Assembly: GCF_001675045.1 (NCBI RefSeq)
Contig: NZ_LYPA01000064.1
Span: 372,001-436,000, forward strand
Direction: 5' to 3'
Origin: Paenibacillus oryzae
GTDB taxonomy: Bacteria; Bacillota; Bacilli; Paenibacillales; Paenibacillaceae
DNA length: 64,000 nt
Both the position numbers and the translations under genes were made by a program. Under the pieces are notes generated by a model. It did no database searches. It saw nothing but the letters and a program-made list of their open reading frames with translations, and was not told where the DNA came from. Numbering within the stretch: the first letter of the stretch is position 1; every line of letters starts with the position of its first letter. Below, piece after piece: positions 1 to 8,415 of this stretch.

Positions 1-1
1 C

Positions 2-685
2 GCTTTCGACGAGCTGCTAGCCAAAGAAATCATGGTGCCGCGCACCGATATGATTTGCCTTTATACCAATAATACACTGCAAGAAAATCTGGATATTATT
101 CGCAAGGAGCAATATACGCGTTTTCCGGTTGCTTCGGAGAGCAAGGACAATATTGTCGGCATGATCAATACCAAGCAGCTGTTCCTGTCACATGAGGAAA
201 ACAAGGAAACCGACTTTAAAGCGTTGATTCATCCCGTACTAAGCGTATCGGAGGTTACTCCGGTCAAAACGCTGCTAAAGCGGATGCAGCAGGAACGCGT
301 CCATATCGCAATCCTTGTTGACGAATATGGCGGCACCTCCGGCCTCATCACGATTGAAGATATTTTGGAGGAAATCGTTGGCGAAATTCGGGATGAATTC
401 GATGCCGACGAGCGAAAGGAAATCGAGCAGCTTGCCGAAAACTGTTATTTGCTGGACGGCAAGGTTCTGCTTGACGAACTGGGCGAAATATCGGGACACA
501 GCTTCGAGGATGAAGAAGTGGATACAATCGGCGGCTGGCTGTACAGCAAGCTCCAGGATCCCAAGCCCGGCAAAATTTATCAGCATGAAAATCTCAAATT
601 CATTATCCGCGAAACAGGCAAAAACCGGATTCGCAAAATCGAGCTGCTGATCGAGCAGCATGAGCTGGAAAGCGAAACCGCATAA
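2..685 (+). CDS. CBS-domain/CorC_HlyC membrane protein (hemolysin family), 5' truncated
   Basis: The reading frame is already open at base 2, so the upstream DUF21/CNNM membrane domain lies outside the window. What remains (227 residues) starts with the linker and MVPRTDM motif that opens the first CBS domain, continues through a second CBS domain (HIAILVDEYGGTSGLITIEDI) and ends in a CorC_HlyC domain. The family (YhdP/YrkA-like, CorC/MpfA type) is linked to Mg2+ or Co2+ efflux and resistance, with the CBS pair acting as nucleotide sensor on the cytoplasmic side. The gene ends just before a strong terminator. The family call is firm; the transported ion is inferred from the family. Confidence 0.9.
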   Translation, partial: AFDELLAKEIMVPRTDMICLYTNNTLQENLDIIRKEQYTRFPVASESKDNIVGMINTKQLFLSHEENKETDFKALIHPVLSVSEVTPVKTLLKRMQQERVHIAILVDEYGGTSGLITIEDILEEIVGEIRDEFDADERKEIEQLAENCYLLDGKVLLDELGEISGHSFEDEEVDTIGGWLYSKLQDPKPGKIYQHENLKFIIRETGKNRIRKIELLIEQHELESETA

Positions 686-717
686 TAATTGCCTCATCTA
701 TACCTATATACCAGGCT

Positions 718-757
718 GCCGCCAGAGCTGTTTAACCCGCTCATGGCGGCTTTTTTA
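718..757 (+). terminator. Rho-independent terminator of the CBS/CorC gene
   Basis: The arms GCCGCCA (718-724) and TGGCGGC (744-750) form a perfect 7-bp stem followed directly by six T residues. It lies 33 bases after the CorC stop codon and just before the inverted-repeat element. Confidence 0.85.
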
Positions 758-761
758 CTGT

Positions 762-993
762 CTATATAAGTTGAACAAAAGAAAAGTAGCGACAGGCCAG
801 AGTGTGAGGGGTTCTGGAGAAAAGCATATGCTTACGAAGTAACGTTCTTCCAGAACGTTTTAAGCGGTCGCTTGTGTTCCCGGATTTCACCATTTGAACC
901 TATCATTCAGGGAAATCTGGGAACAACTGCGATCGGAAGAACTTTTCACACGCCGGCCTACACCGCTGAAACTCTTTTGTTCAACTTATATAG
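762..993. repeat. 232-bp structured element with perfect 20-bp terminal inverted repeats (MITE-like)
   Basis: The outer arms CTATATAAGTTGAACAAAAG (762-781) and its exact reverse complement (974-993) bound a segment with no convincing coding potential. Inside are two further long stems. One pairs GTTCTGGA (about 811) with TCCAGAAC (about 851). The other pairs TTCCCGGATTTC (about 878) with GAAATCTGGGAA (about 912), 11 of 12 positions matching. Terminal repeats on a short non-coding core fit a miniature inverted-repeat transposable element. The nested stems could equally mean a structured RNA or an intergenic repeat family. No clear target-site duplication is visible, and no second copy was found in this window. 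Confidence 0.75.
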
Positions 994-1045
994 TTTCCCA
1001 TGATAATCGCAGCATTTTTTGAAAATTTAAACTTCGCCAAAACGC

Positions 1046-1074
1046 TTGCAATTCTTTTAAAACCTGTGCATAAT
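1046..1074 (+). promoter_or_regulatory. SigA-type promoter of tRNA-Thr
   Basis: TTGCAA (1046-1051) and CATAAT (1069-1074) are separated by 17 bp and lie 48 bp upstream of the mature tRNA 5' end. Confidence 0.7.
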
Positions 1075-1122
1075 ACATTATGTAGAAAGCGCGATGAACA
1101 ACATCGCGGAATACAAAAATAT

Positions 1123-1195
<73 letters not shown>

Positions 1196-1200
1196 TCACT

Positions 1201-1236
1201 AAAAAACGCCAATTGCTTCTGCAACAGGCGTTTTTT
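1201..1236 (+). terminator. Terminator of tRNA-Thr
   Basis: AAAAAACGCC and GGCGTTTTTT form the outer stem, with an inner TTGC/GCAA pairing and a run of six T. The symmetric A/T flanks would also let it serve the convergent small gene at 1248-1370. Confidence 0.88.
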
Positions 1237-1247
1237 GTTATGATGCT

Positions 1248-1370
1248 TTATTCATCGGGCTCATCCCACTTTTTGGAGTAAGCTTTTTTTGTCACCCACA
1301 AAGTGACCCATGTAACCAGGACAATAATGACGATTGTCCAAAACCAAACGGCGCCTGGAACATCCCCCAT
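1248..1370 (-). CDS. Small single-pass membrane protein (40 aa), unknown function
   Basis: A 40-residue frame starts at ATG 1370, preceded at optimal distance by an AAAGGAGGTG ribosome binding site, one of the best in the window. The product begins MGDVPGAVWFWT, has one hydrophobic stretch (about residues 8-27, rich in V, I, L and W) and ends in a charged tail (KKAYSKKWDEPDE). It therefore looks like a one-helix membrane microprotein with a cytoplasmic acidic/basic tail. I do not recognise a named family. The strong ribosome site and typical membrane composition argue for a real gene. It is convergent with tRNA-Thr and divergent from the DUF2536 gene. Confidence 0.7.
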   Translation of the reverse strand: MGDVPGAVWFWTIVIIVLVTWVTLWVTKKAYSKKWDEPDE

Positions 1371-1514
1371 TGCCGCACCTCCTTTTCTAGGCTGCTTTTT
1401 TAATGCAACCGTTTTCCTCGTCCGATCTATTTTACATGATTTTTATCACAAAAAGTAACCGTAATTTAGACAAATTTTAGAACAATATTCTTTTTATGAG
1501 GAGATGAACCTTCT

Positions 1515-1730
1515 ATGGACTTTCAGCTTGATTTGATCGATACCAAGATTGAATGCTTCGAGGCCTACAGCATCAAAGAGCTGGAGAAACAAATACAAGC
1601 CGCCATCGAAATCAACAAGGCGTTATTGCTGGATGCTTATGCCGTTCAACACAACACCGTCTTTCATCCCGGCAAGGAAAAAATGATGTATACGGCCGTT
1701 GTTCATTTCAAATTAAGCAGGGCTGTATGA
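1515..1730 (+). CDS. DUF2536 (YrzA-like) small protein
   Basis: A 71-residue protein with the layout of the Bacillales DUF2536/YrzA family: MDFQLDLIDTKIECFEA at the N-terminus, a middle ELEKQIQAAIEINKALLLDAYAV helix and the C-terminal YTAVVHFK motif. The start follows a GAGGAG site. It is a cytosolic protein of unknown function, stand-alone here, with the divergent 40-residue membrane gene upstream. The overlapping 90-residue frame at 1553-1825 has no family character and was discarded. Confidence 0.8.
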   Translation: MDFQLDLIDTKIECFEAYSIKELEKQIQAAIEINKALLLDAYAVQHNTVFHPGKEKMMYTAVVHFKLSRAV

Positions 1731-1816
1731 AAAGTCAAGGGCAACGAATAAATATTCAGCAAAATCGGTCCCTCCCGGAAAAGGGTGTCTTGGAAGCTCA
1801 AACCTATTTGTCCGCT

Positions 1817-2143
1817 TTAATTTGATCCTGCCGCCTGGATGGCTTTCTCCATTTTGAGATGCGTTTCCTTGACGATATCGGCAATTTGCTCTCTGGTAGG
1901 GTTTTCGACATGAATCCCTGCAAGCACCGTAACCGTAACGCCTAGCCGGGAGGCGGCCATCGCCGCCAGCTCCTGCGCCAGCTCGCCTTCACGATGGCCG
2001 GGCAGCTGCTGGAGAGCGGTTACGACTTCGCCCTCGTTATTCCAGTAAGCAGTTGCCGCTGCGCCAATGTGAGCGTCTCCCCCTGTAATCAGAAACGCAA
2101 TGTCCTTCCCCATCATGACGGTTTGTATGTGGATTAGCGACAA
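1817..2143 (-). CDS. LpdD-like (prenylated-flavin chaperone-type) small protein
   Basis: 108 residues starting at TTG 2143, supported by a GGGAGG site eight bases upstream. Motifs such as FLITGGDAHIGAAA near the N-terminus and LPGHREGELAQELA, TVTVLAGIHVEN and a C-terminal helix match the small LpdD-type fold (gallate decarboxylase subunit D and its uncharacterised Firmicute relatives). No UbiD/LpdC decarboxylase lies nearby, so a chaperone role here is only a family-based guess. It lies 53 bp downstream of the fused permease on the same strand and could share its transcript. Confidence 0.6.
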   Translation of the reverse strand: MSLIHIQTVMMGKDIAFLITGGDAHIGAAATAYWNNEGEVVTALQQLPGHREGELAQELAAMAASRLGVTVTVLAGIHVENPTREQIADIVKETHLKMEKAIQAAGSN

Positions 2144-2196
2144 CGTGAATGCCTCCCTTCCTTTTAGACCTCTTCTTATCCTTAGATACCTTAGTT

Positions 2197-3945
2197 TTAC
2201 CGTTTAAGCAAACTGCCCACCAGCACCTCGGAGACCAGCCACTTGCGAAAAATAATAAATAAAAGGATCGGCGGTAAAGCAACAATTCCCGCCAGCAGCA
2301 GAACAAAGTGATAATACCCGTCAGCAAACAGAGAAAATTGCTGGCCCATATTCCAAATCATCATTAGGGGCGATTGCATCGACGGATCTGAAATATAAAC
2401 CCTGGAAGGCATCGAGGCTTCCCACATCGCCACAAACTGAAGCACGCCGAGAGCAAGTATCGTTTTCCACATTTTGGGGATGAATAGCGAAACAAAAGTG
2501 GATATCTCTCCTCTGCCCTCGCGCTCTGCCTGCGTTTTGAGATGGCCATAGCGACTGTTAAAGATGGCTTTTAAAACAAACACGGAAATGAATGGCTGAA
2601 AGCCGGCCAATAAGACCGGGAAAATGGTGTTTACCATGCCTAAACGCTGATACATCAAATAATCATGAATGCTTATGGTTGTTGTTACACATGCCGCAAG
2701 GAGCAAACAGATCCGATAAACCATGCCTCCCGGCAATTTGCGTACCGTAAGCGGGTATGCCATCAACGTTATAGATATAACTGAAAACAGGGTTACAATC
2801 AAATAACCAACGCCGTACTGCAGCATGCCAAACAGGGATAACGCATCCGGAACGCGGGCTGGATACGGAGCGGCGCCCAGATGAGGATAAACATATAACT
2901 GATATAGCAAAAACAGCGCCAATACCGCCGCTATAAGGCCGATGGCGTATCCGGCAACACCTTTTGTCCCACTGTATGCGTGCGAAACAGAAGGCGAAGG
3001 CTCCTCCTGCGGAAACAAATTTCCCTTAAAGAGATTTCGGATCAGAAAATAGGCCAGGGCCATAAAGAGAGCATTTACGGAAAGCTGAATAAGCCAGGCA
3101 GCCGAAGCCAAACTGAAGTTCACCATCATAAAGCCTTGCCTGAATATGAAGAAATCAACGGTTTCCTTACCGCCAATAACGATCGGGTCTAGAAAGGAAT
3201 CCAGCAGCTCCCGGTCTGTCGTAAGCATAAAGGCCGCTTGAACCAGAATAGCCGCTGCTACGGCTCTTGCAGCAGGTTCAGCCGTTGACTTCCAATACCC
3301 TCCGGCTGATACATGAAGCTGCTTGGTATTGTCTAGGCTGTTTCGTTTGGCTGTTATTGCTCCAAGCGCAACAATAAGGGTTATGCCGCCGTATTTTATC
3401 GTATAAAGCAGTATAGGAACTAGCCACAAATAGATCGGATAAAGGAGACCTCCATCTCCCTCAGCTCCCAATGGATGTCCCAAAAACAGTTGAAGATAGT
3501 GCAGCCCCAGATACGCCAAAATGGTTGAAGGAATAAAATAAGGAAATACCATAATAGCCGAAATCCAATGTCTGGTGCGAGCCGATGCAATGCCGCTAAC
3601 GGCCAGAGCAGCCAAAAAGGCCGCTGCGCCTGAAAAGACCAGAAAGCTCAGCTTGAGCTGGACCGTGTTGGCTATAGCTTCAGCGAAATCAGTATGTTGA
3701 AACAGCTCCGCAAAGTTGGAAAAGCCAATCCAATCGCTGTCCAAGACACCTTTAAAAAATTCAAAGTCTTTAAAAGCCACCAATAAACCATAGATAACAG
3801 GCATGCCTTTAAATAACAACAGATACAGGATGACAGGAACAATAATGAGGTAATGGATCCAATATTGCGCGATAGTCTGACTAATGGTCCGTCGGGGCAT
3901 GCCGCCAGGATCGTTTTTCGTTCCAGGCGATTCCATTAAATTCAT
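2197..3945 (-). CDS. Fused double ABC-transporter permease (LplB-like plus YtcP-like), divergent
   Basis: The start chosen is ATG 3945, because TTAGGAG lies seven bases before it; an upstream in-frame start at 3996 has no ribosome site. The 582-residue product has two permease-like halves, each with five to six hydrophobic segments. The first half (about residues 25-305) resembles LplB-type sugar permeases (IIVPVILYLLLFKGMPVIYGLLVAFKDF). The second (about 330-582) resembles CarB/YtcP permeases and ends in MMIWNMGQQFSLFADGYYHF and RKW...LKR. The EAA coupling loops are poorly conserved. No solute-binding protein or sugar ATPase is adjacent, so it would need a shared ATPase such as MsmX, or it may no longer transport. 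Confidence 0.75.
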   Translation of the reverse strand: MNLMESPGTKNDPGGMPRRTISQTIAQYWIHYLIIVPVILYLLLFKGMPVIYGLLVAFKDFEFFKGVLDSDWIGFSNFAELFQHTDFAEAIANTVQLKLSFLVFSGAAAFLAALAVSGIASARTRHWISAIMVFPYFIPSTILAYLGLHYLQLFLGHPLGAEGDGGLLYPIYLWLVPILLYTIKYGGITLIVALGAITAKRNSLDNTKQLHVSAGGYWKSTAEPAARAVAAAILVQAAFMLTTDRELLDSFLDPIVIGGKETVDFFIFRQGFMMVNFSLASAAWLIQLSVNALFMALAYFLIRNLFKGNLFPQEEPSPSVSHAYSGTKGVAGYAIGLIAAVLALFLLYQLYVYPHLGAAPYPARVPDALSLFGMLQYGVGYLIVTLFSVISITLMAYPLTVRKLPGGMVYRICLLLAACVTTTISIHDYLMYQRLGMVNTIFPVLLAGFQPFISVFVLKAIFNSRYGHLKTQAEREGRGEISTFVSLFIPKMWKTILALGVLQFVAMWEASMPSRVYISDPSMQSPLMMIWNMGQQFSLFADGYYHFVLLLAGIVALPPILLFIIFRKWLVSEVLVGSLLKR

Positions 3946-4045
3946 TCCAACACTCCTAACGTATGGCAATTTTGCTATAATGCTACCATACTCCACCAGC
4001 TTTTCCTATGAATTTAATGATGGGCACGACCTGCAAAAACCTCTG

Positions 4046-4243
4046 TCAGCTGTCTTTCCCGATTTTTTTCAATGCCGCAGTTCCGATAAAGCTTCCTGCC
4101 GAAGCAATAATTAAGCTAGAATAGACGAGCTTCAACGCAAAATAAATGCCCGTCCCTGCAACCATATCCAAGAGGAGAAATCTTTTTATTGTTGAACCCT
4201 TGATTACAATAAATACAACCTTGCCACTTTTTATTAGCCTCAC
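4046..4243 (-). CDS. Small hydrophobic protein (65 aa), uncertain
   Basis: A 65-residue frame from GTG 4243 with a weak GAGTGAGG-like upstream sequence. The product has a basic N-terminus (RLIKSGK), then one long or two short hydrophobic segments (LLLDMVAGTGIYFALKLVYSSLIIASAGSFIGTAALKKIG). The composition suits a small membrane protein, and the region is AT-rich compared with its neighbours. I recognise no family. The reverse-strand frame over the same bases looks random. It could be a decayed or spurious frame. Confidence 0.35.
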   Translation of the reverse strand: MRLIKSGKVVFIVIKGSTIKRFLLLDMVAGTGIYFALKLVYSSLIIASAGSFIGTAALKKIGKDS

Positions 4244-4305
4244 TCTTTTTCACACACCTTTATCAAATAAGAGAAGATATGTGAAAATAGCTTGCCATAG
4301 TCGGC

Positions 4306-4506
4306 CTAATTCGGCAGCCAGCAGGAGAAGACTGAGCCTTTGTGCATTTCGCTTTCTACGGTAATGTCGCCGCCCATCAGCTGGATGAACCGCTGGCTGA
4401 TGGCAAGACCAAGGCCGGTCCCCCCATATTTGCGAGTAGTTGAGGCGTCCGCCTGCGTAAAGGGCTGAAACAGCTTTGCGATCAATAGAGAATTCATCCA
4501 AAGCAT
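4306..4506 (-). pseudogene. Histidine-kinase remnant (C-terminal ATPase fragment)
   Basis: Residues from [12 protein letters not shown] onward carry the kinase F and G2 boxes ([10 protein letters not shown]) and the terminal [17 protein letters not shown]. This is only the last 55 or so residues of a HATPase domain. The residues before KLFQPF do not resemble a kinase in any frame, so everything upstream has been lost. The fragment is close in sequence to the end of the HATPase domain of the MHYT kinase at 5993-8359. It lies 38 bp downstream of the receiver/HD-GYP gene, so the operon probably once ended in another kinase. Confidence 0.8.
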
Positions 4507-4543
4507 TGTCGATGTTACTCAACACGCTTGGCCTAGTTCGCTC

Positions 4544-5575
4544 CTAACCGGCATTGGATTCGCCTAATAACCCGATGAATGCATCCACAATCCGAGGATC
4601 AAAATGCTTGCCTCGTTGTTTCGTTATTTCGACCATTGCTTCTTCCGGTGTCCAGGCTCGTTTGTATGGACGTTCATGGGTCAATGCGTCGTAAAAATCA
4701 GCCAGCGCAACAATCCTTGCTTCAAGCGGTATTTCTTCTCCTTGCAGCCCAAGAGGATAACCGGAGCCATCCCATTTTTCATGATGAGACATCGCGATGA
4801 CCTGGGCCATCTTCAATATGCCGAAGGAGCTGCCGTCCAGTATGCTGGAACCAATTGTGGTATGCGACTTCATTCGTTCAAATTCCTCTGGTGCAAATCG
4901 CCCGGGCTTAAGCAAAATATCATCGGGAATGCCAATTTTTCCGATATCATGCAAGGGAGCTGCCAGCCGGATCAAGCTGGCCCTTTCTTTGGGGAGCCCT
5001 AATCGTTCAGCGATCACCCCTGATAATGTCCCTACCCGCTGCGTGTGGTCTCCAGTCATATCGTCGCGATATTCAGCCGCGCGGCCTAGAAGCTGGAGCA
5101 TCTCCAATTGCGCCTGCTCCAGCTTTTTTGTCCTCTCCTTGACCTTTTCCTCAAGCTGATTGTTATAGTGCAGCAATTGCTGGTGCAGGAAGCGGGTTTT
5201 CAGCAAATTGGATATCCGAAGAATGACCTCCATCCGATCATACGGCTTGGTCAAAAAGTCGTTAACCCCTGCCTGCAAGCCTTGCTGCCTCGCCTCCGTG
5301 GTCAAATCGGCCGTCAGCATCAAGACCGGCAAATAGTCGTCGGGTCCCAATCTCTCTTGAATTATTTTCAAAATTGCAAGTCCGTCCATCCCCGGCATAT
5401 GCAGGTCCAGCAAAACAATATCGGGCTCCACTTCCCCAAGCAATCGTTCGACTTGAAGAGAATCCATCGTGCTATGTACATTTTTAAAGCCAGCCCGTCC
5501 CAATATCCGTTCCAGAAGACTGACATTATACTCTTGATCATCTACAATCAGAATCTTCCCCGTCATGATGTCCAT
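4544..5575 (-). CDS. Response regulator with HD-GYP domain (cyclic-di-GMP phosphodiesterase)
   Basis: 343 residues. Residues 6-125 form a receiver with phospho-acceptor D57 (IVLLDLHMPG) and K110. A coiled-coil linker (about 135-165) follows. Residues about 165-335 form an HD-GYP domain with GDHTQRV, the metal-binding HD pair at 209-210 (LHDIGKIGIPD) and the signature HHEKWDGSGYP at 264-274. Active-site residues appear intact, so hydrolysis of c-di-GMP under receiver control is expected. The start ATG 5575 has GGAG eight bases upstream. The gene is 27 bp downstream of the single-receiver gene and belongs to the MHYT-kinase operon. Confidence 0.92.
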   Translation of the reverse strand: MDIMTGKILIVDDQEYNVSLLERILGRAGFKNVHSTMDSLQVERLLGEVEPDIVLLDLHMPGMDGLAILKIIQERLGPDDYLPVLMLTADLTTEARQQGLQAGVNDFLTKPYDRMEVILRISNLLKTRFLHQQLLHYNNQLEEKVKERTKKLEQAQLEMLQLLGRAAEYRDDMTGDHTQRVGTLSGVIAERLGLPKERASLIRLAAPLHDIGKIGIPDDILLKPGRFAPEEFERMKSHTTIGSSILDGSSFGILKMAQVIAMSHHEKWDGSGYPLGLQGEEIPLEARIVALADFYDALTHERPYKRAWTPEEAMVEITKQRGKHFDPRIVDAFIGLLGESNAG

Positions 5576-5602
5576 TATAAAGGCTCCATTCCTGCATCTT
5601 CT

Positions 5603-5968
5603 CTACTTTGTTAATGCCGCATGTATCTTCCCAAGCAATCTGTCCAGGTCAACCGGCTTGGTGTCGAAATCGTCACAGCCCGCGCGATAAGCCTCCTTCT
5701 CATCGCCTGCCATCGCATGGGCTGTCAAGACAATAATGGGAATGCGTTTTGTGTCCTCCATATTTTTGAGCTGTCGCGTTGCTTCCCATCCATCCATAAC
5801 AGGCAGGCTCAAATCCATTAAAATCAAGTCGGGATGTTGCTGTTGCGCCAGATCAATCCCTTCCTTCCCGTCTTCAGCCGTCAAAACCCGAAAGCCCTTC
5901 CTGCTCAATCGGCGGGAAAGCATATCGCGATTCATTTCGTTATCCTCTACCAGAAGAATAGTCTGCAT
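5603..5968 (-). CDS. Stand-alone receiver (CheY/Spo0F-like) protein
   Basis: Start ATG 5968 is preferred to 5986 because GGAGG lies six bases before it. The 121-residue protein is a bare receiver: acidic pocket EDNE (residues 8-11), phospho-acceptor D52 (LILMDLSLP), conserved T (VLTAHAM) and K (TKPVD). There is no output domain. It lies 24 bp downstream of the hybrid kinase and upstream of the HD-GYP regulator, so it probably acts as a phosphorelay shuttle or sink in that pathway. Confidence 0.92.
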   Translation of the reverse strand: MQTILLVEDNEMNRDMLSRRLSRKGFRVLTAEDGKEGIDLAQQQHPDLILMDLSLPVMDGWEATRQLKNMEDTKRIPIIVLTAHAMAGDEKEAYRAGCDDFDTKPVDLDRLLGKIHAALTK

Positions 5969-5992
5969 GTTGCTCCTCCATTCCATTGACGC

Positions 5993-8359
5993 TTATTCAT
6001 TTTCAGGCTCCGGAGCAATAAACCTGCCGATTTCAGCCAATAACGATTTGTGATCAAGCGAGCCTTTTTGAATAACGCCTTTTACATATCCATTCAGCTT
6101 TAGGCGGTCTGCAGCCGTAATCGATTTTGCCGTCACAACAACTACCGGTATCGCGCTCCAGGCGTCCCGCTTGCGAAGCTCAACAATGAACTGAAACCCG
6201 TCCATTTCCGGCATCATAAGGTCAAGCAGGATCATTTTGGGCACAACCTTTTCCATGCTATCCAGCGCAACAAGGCCATTGGAGGCCTGATTTACGAAAT
6301 AGCCCTCTTTTTGCAATAACCGCGTAAGCAGCTCGCTTGTTGCCGCATCATCCTCGATGACCAAAATGGTATGATCCCTATGCTTAGACACGTATTTATC
6401 CATTACCTGAACAAGATGCTCCCGGCTGATCGGCTTTGTCAGAAATTCGGAGGCGCCCAGGCTAAAGCCCAGCTGATTGTCATCGGTCATGGAACAAATC
6501 ACAACGGGAATGCTCCTCAGCTCGGGATCGCTTTTGATAGCGGATAACACGCTCCAGCCGTCCATGCTTGGCATAAGAATATCCAGACAGATCACTTTCG
6601 GACGAAGGTTCCTTGCCAGCTCCAGCCCCTCTTGCCCGCTAGAAGCAAAGGCAAGCGACCATCCTTCTCCCGCAAGATAACGCTTCATTAATTGATGATT
6701 AAGAGGCTCGTCGTCGATTAGCAAAATGCTGACCCCGCTGTGATAGGCCGTGTAGGCCTGTTCGTCTGTTTGCTCTTCATTGCCTGAATCGCCATCTACT
6801 GCGGACGGAAGCCAGCATGTAAACAAGCTCCCTGCGCCAAGCTCGCTTTCCACATGGATAGTCCCCCCCAGCAGCTCGCAAAAGCTGTGGCTTATCGCAA
6901 GTCCAAGACCGGTTCCGCCATATTTGCGTGTTGTGGAGGAGTCTGCTTGCATAAAGGGCTGAAACAGCTTTCCGACCTGCTCAGGCGTCATCCCGATCCC
7001 AGTGTCTTTAATACGGAAGCTATAGCCTGTCCGATTGTTTCGAAGCTCGCGTTGCACCTCAAGAGACAAGGTGCCGTTTTGCGTAAATTTGCTTGCGTTG
7101 CTGAGCAGATTAATCAGGATTTGACGTATTTTTGTGACATCCGTCGTGATTTCGCCTTGCTCAAGACTGCTCTCCAATACATTTCCGTTTTTTTCGATGA
7201 GAGGTTTCACGGTTGTGATGACATCCTGAATAAGTGCTGAAAGCTCAAAGGTCTCCAGATGAACCTCCATTTTGCCAGCTTCGACCTTGGAGATGTCCAG
7301 AATATCGTTAATCAGCGCCAATAAATGCTTGCCTGCATTTCTGATTTTACCCAGATCTTCTACAAAAACCTGCTCGCCAAGCTCCTCCGCTTCTTCCGAC
7401 AGCATTTCGCTGTAGCCTATAATTGCATTGAGAGGCGTGCGCAATTCATGACTCATATTGGCCAAAAACTGGCTTTTAATCATGTTCGCCTTGATCGCTT
7501 CGTCACGCGCCTGCTCCAGCTGCGCGGTCCGTACCTGCACCAGCTGCTCCAGATTTTCATTGAGCACCCGCAAATTCTGATTCATCTGATAAATCTCGTC
7601 CGTTTTCTCTTGAATCTGTGAATCTTTAGTAGAAAATTTGTTGGAAATATAAATGCCAAGCAGCGAAAATGCCAGCGTAAATAAAGTACCCGTTGAAATC
7701 AAATAACCGAGCCACTGCTGATCCAGCAAAATGCCCATCGAGGACTGCGATTTATTGCCTAAATAAAATTGAGCTGCCGCCATGCCCGTGTAATGCATGC
7801 CTGCAATCGCAGCACCCATAATCAATGCGCTGCCCAGCTTTTTCACCGCCGCGCCGCGTTCGCCCTTGCGGAAGAAAAAGGATAGCCACAGTGCGGCGAT
7901 TGCGGCTACTAAAGCAATAATAATAGACAAAATAACGTACAGGGGATTATATGTAATGTCGATAAGCATGGCGGCCATTCCGATATAATGCATGGCGACA
8001 ATTCCGCTTGCGAGCAGCACGCCGGCGACAAGAAGCTGCCGAAGCGTGACATGGTCCCGGCCTACAATATACAAGGCAATGAACGAAGCAAGAATAGCTG
8101 CGATGACTGACAAAACGACTATAAAAAGATCATACGCGACGGGGAACGGAAAGGAAAACGCAAGCATGCCGACAAAATGCATCGACCATATGCCCATCCC
8201 CATGGCAAAAGCCCCGTAGGACAGCCAAAACCAACGGGACCGCCCGGCCGATGTCGCGATTCTCCCTACCAGATGAAGCACCGTATAACAAGCCAGCGTA
8301 GCTACGATATAAGAAAAAACAACCAATAATGAATCATATGAACCGTGAATGTGTTCGAT
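5993..8359 (-). CDS. MHYT-sensor hybrid histidine kinase with two receivers, probable non-AUG start
   Basis: The N-terminal seven-helix MHYT sensor has the repeated motifs MHF, MHYI and MHYT and probably senses a diatomic gas or redox state through bound metal. It is followed by a coiled coil, HisKA with H304 ([10 protein letters not shown]), a HATPase domain ([10 protein letters not shown]) and two receivers with acceptor Asp in ICLDILMP and ILLDLMMP. The first conventional start is TTG 8326, but that would cut off the family-typical [13 protein letters not shown] beginning. In-frame codons continue to a stop at 8375-8377 with no ATG, GTG or TTG. A GGGAGG site (8369-8374) lies nine bases before an ATC codon at 8357-8359. 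I place the start there; TTG 8326 (777 aa) is the conservative alternative. Confidence 0.88.
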   Translation of the reverse strand: MEHIHGSYDSLLVVFSYIVATLACYTVLHLVGRIATSAGRSRWFWLSYGAFAMGMGIWSMHFVGMLAFSFPFPVAYDLFIVVLSVIAAILASFIALYIVGRDHVTLRQLLVAGVLLASGIVAMHYIGMAAMLIDITYNPLYVILSIIIALVAAIAALWLSFFFRKGERGAAVKKLGSALIMGAAIAGMHYTGMAAAQFYLGNKSQSSMGILLDQQWLGYLISTGTLFTLAFSLLGIYISNKFSTKDSQIQEKTDEIYQMNQNLRVLNENLEQLVQVRTAQLEQARDEAIKANMIKSQFLANMSHELRTPLNAIIGYSEMLSEEAEELGEQVFVEDLGKIRNAGKHLLALINDILDISKVEAGKMEVHLETFELSALIQDVITTVKPLIEKNGNVLESSLEQGEITTDVTKIRQILINLLSNASKFTQNGTLSLEVQRELRNNRTGYSFRIKDTGIGMTPEQVGKLFQPFMQADSSTTRKYGGTGLGLAISHSFCELLGGTIHVESELGAGSLFTCWLPSAVDGDSGNEEQTDEQAYTAYHSGVSILLIDDEPLNHQLMKRYLAGEGWSLAFASSGQEGLELARNLRPKVICLDILMPSMDGWSVLSAIKSDPELRSIPVVICSMTDDNQLGFSLGASEFLTKPISREHLVQVMDKYVSKHRDHTILVIEDDAATSELLTRLLQKEGYFVNQASNGLVALDSMEKVVPKMILLDLMMPEMDGFQFIVELRKRDAWSAIPVVVVTAKSITAADRLKLNGYVKGVIQKGSLDHKSLLAEIGRFIAPEPENE

Positions 8360-8415
8360 CTCGATGTGCCTCCCTCATCTGCAAAACTAATAGAATGTAA
8401 AAAACGTTATCCCCT

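Noticed and set aside
275..697. Long minus-strand reading frame opposite the CBS/CorC gene
   Set aside because: It is the antisense shadow of a well-supported gene, with no ribosome site or family character.
3884..4364. Plus-strand frames opposite the permease start and small ORF
   Set aside because: They have no ribosome sites and read as antisense of the permease and of the kinase remnant.
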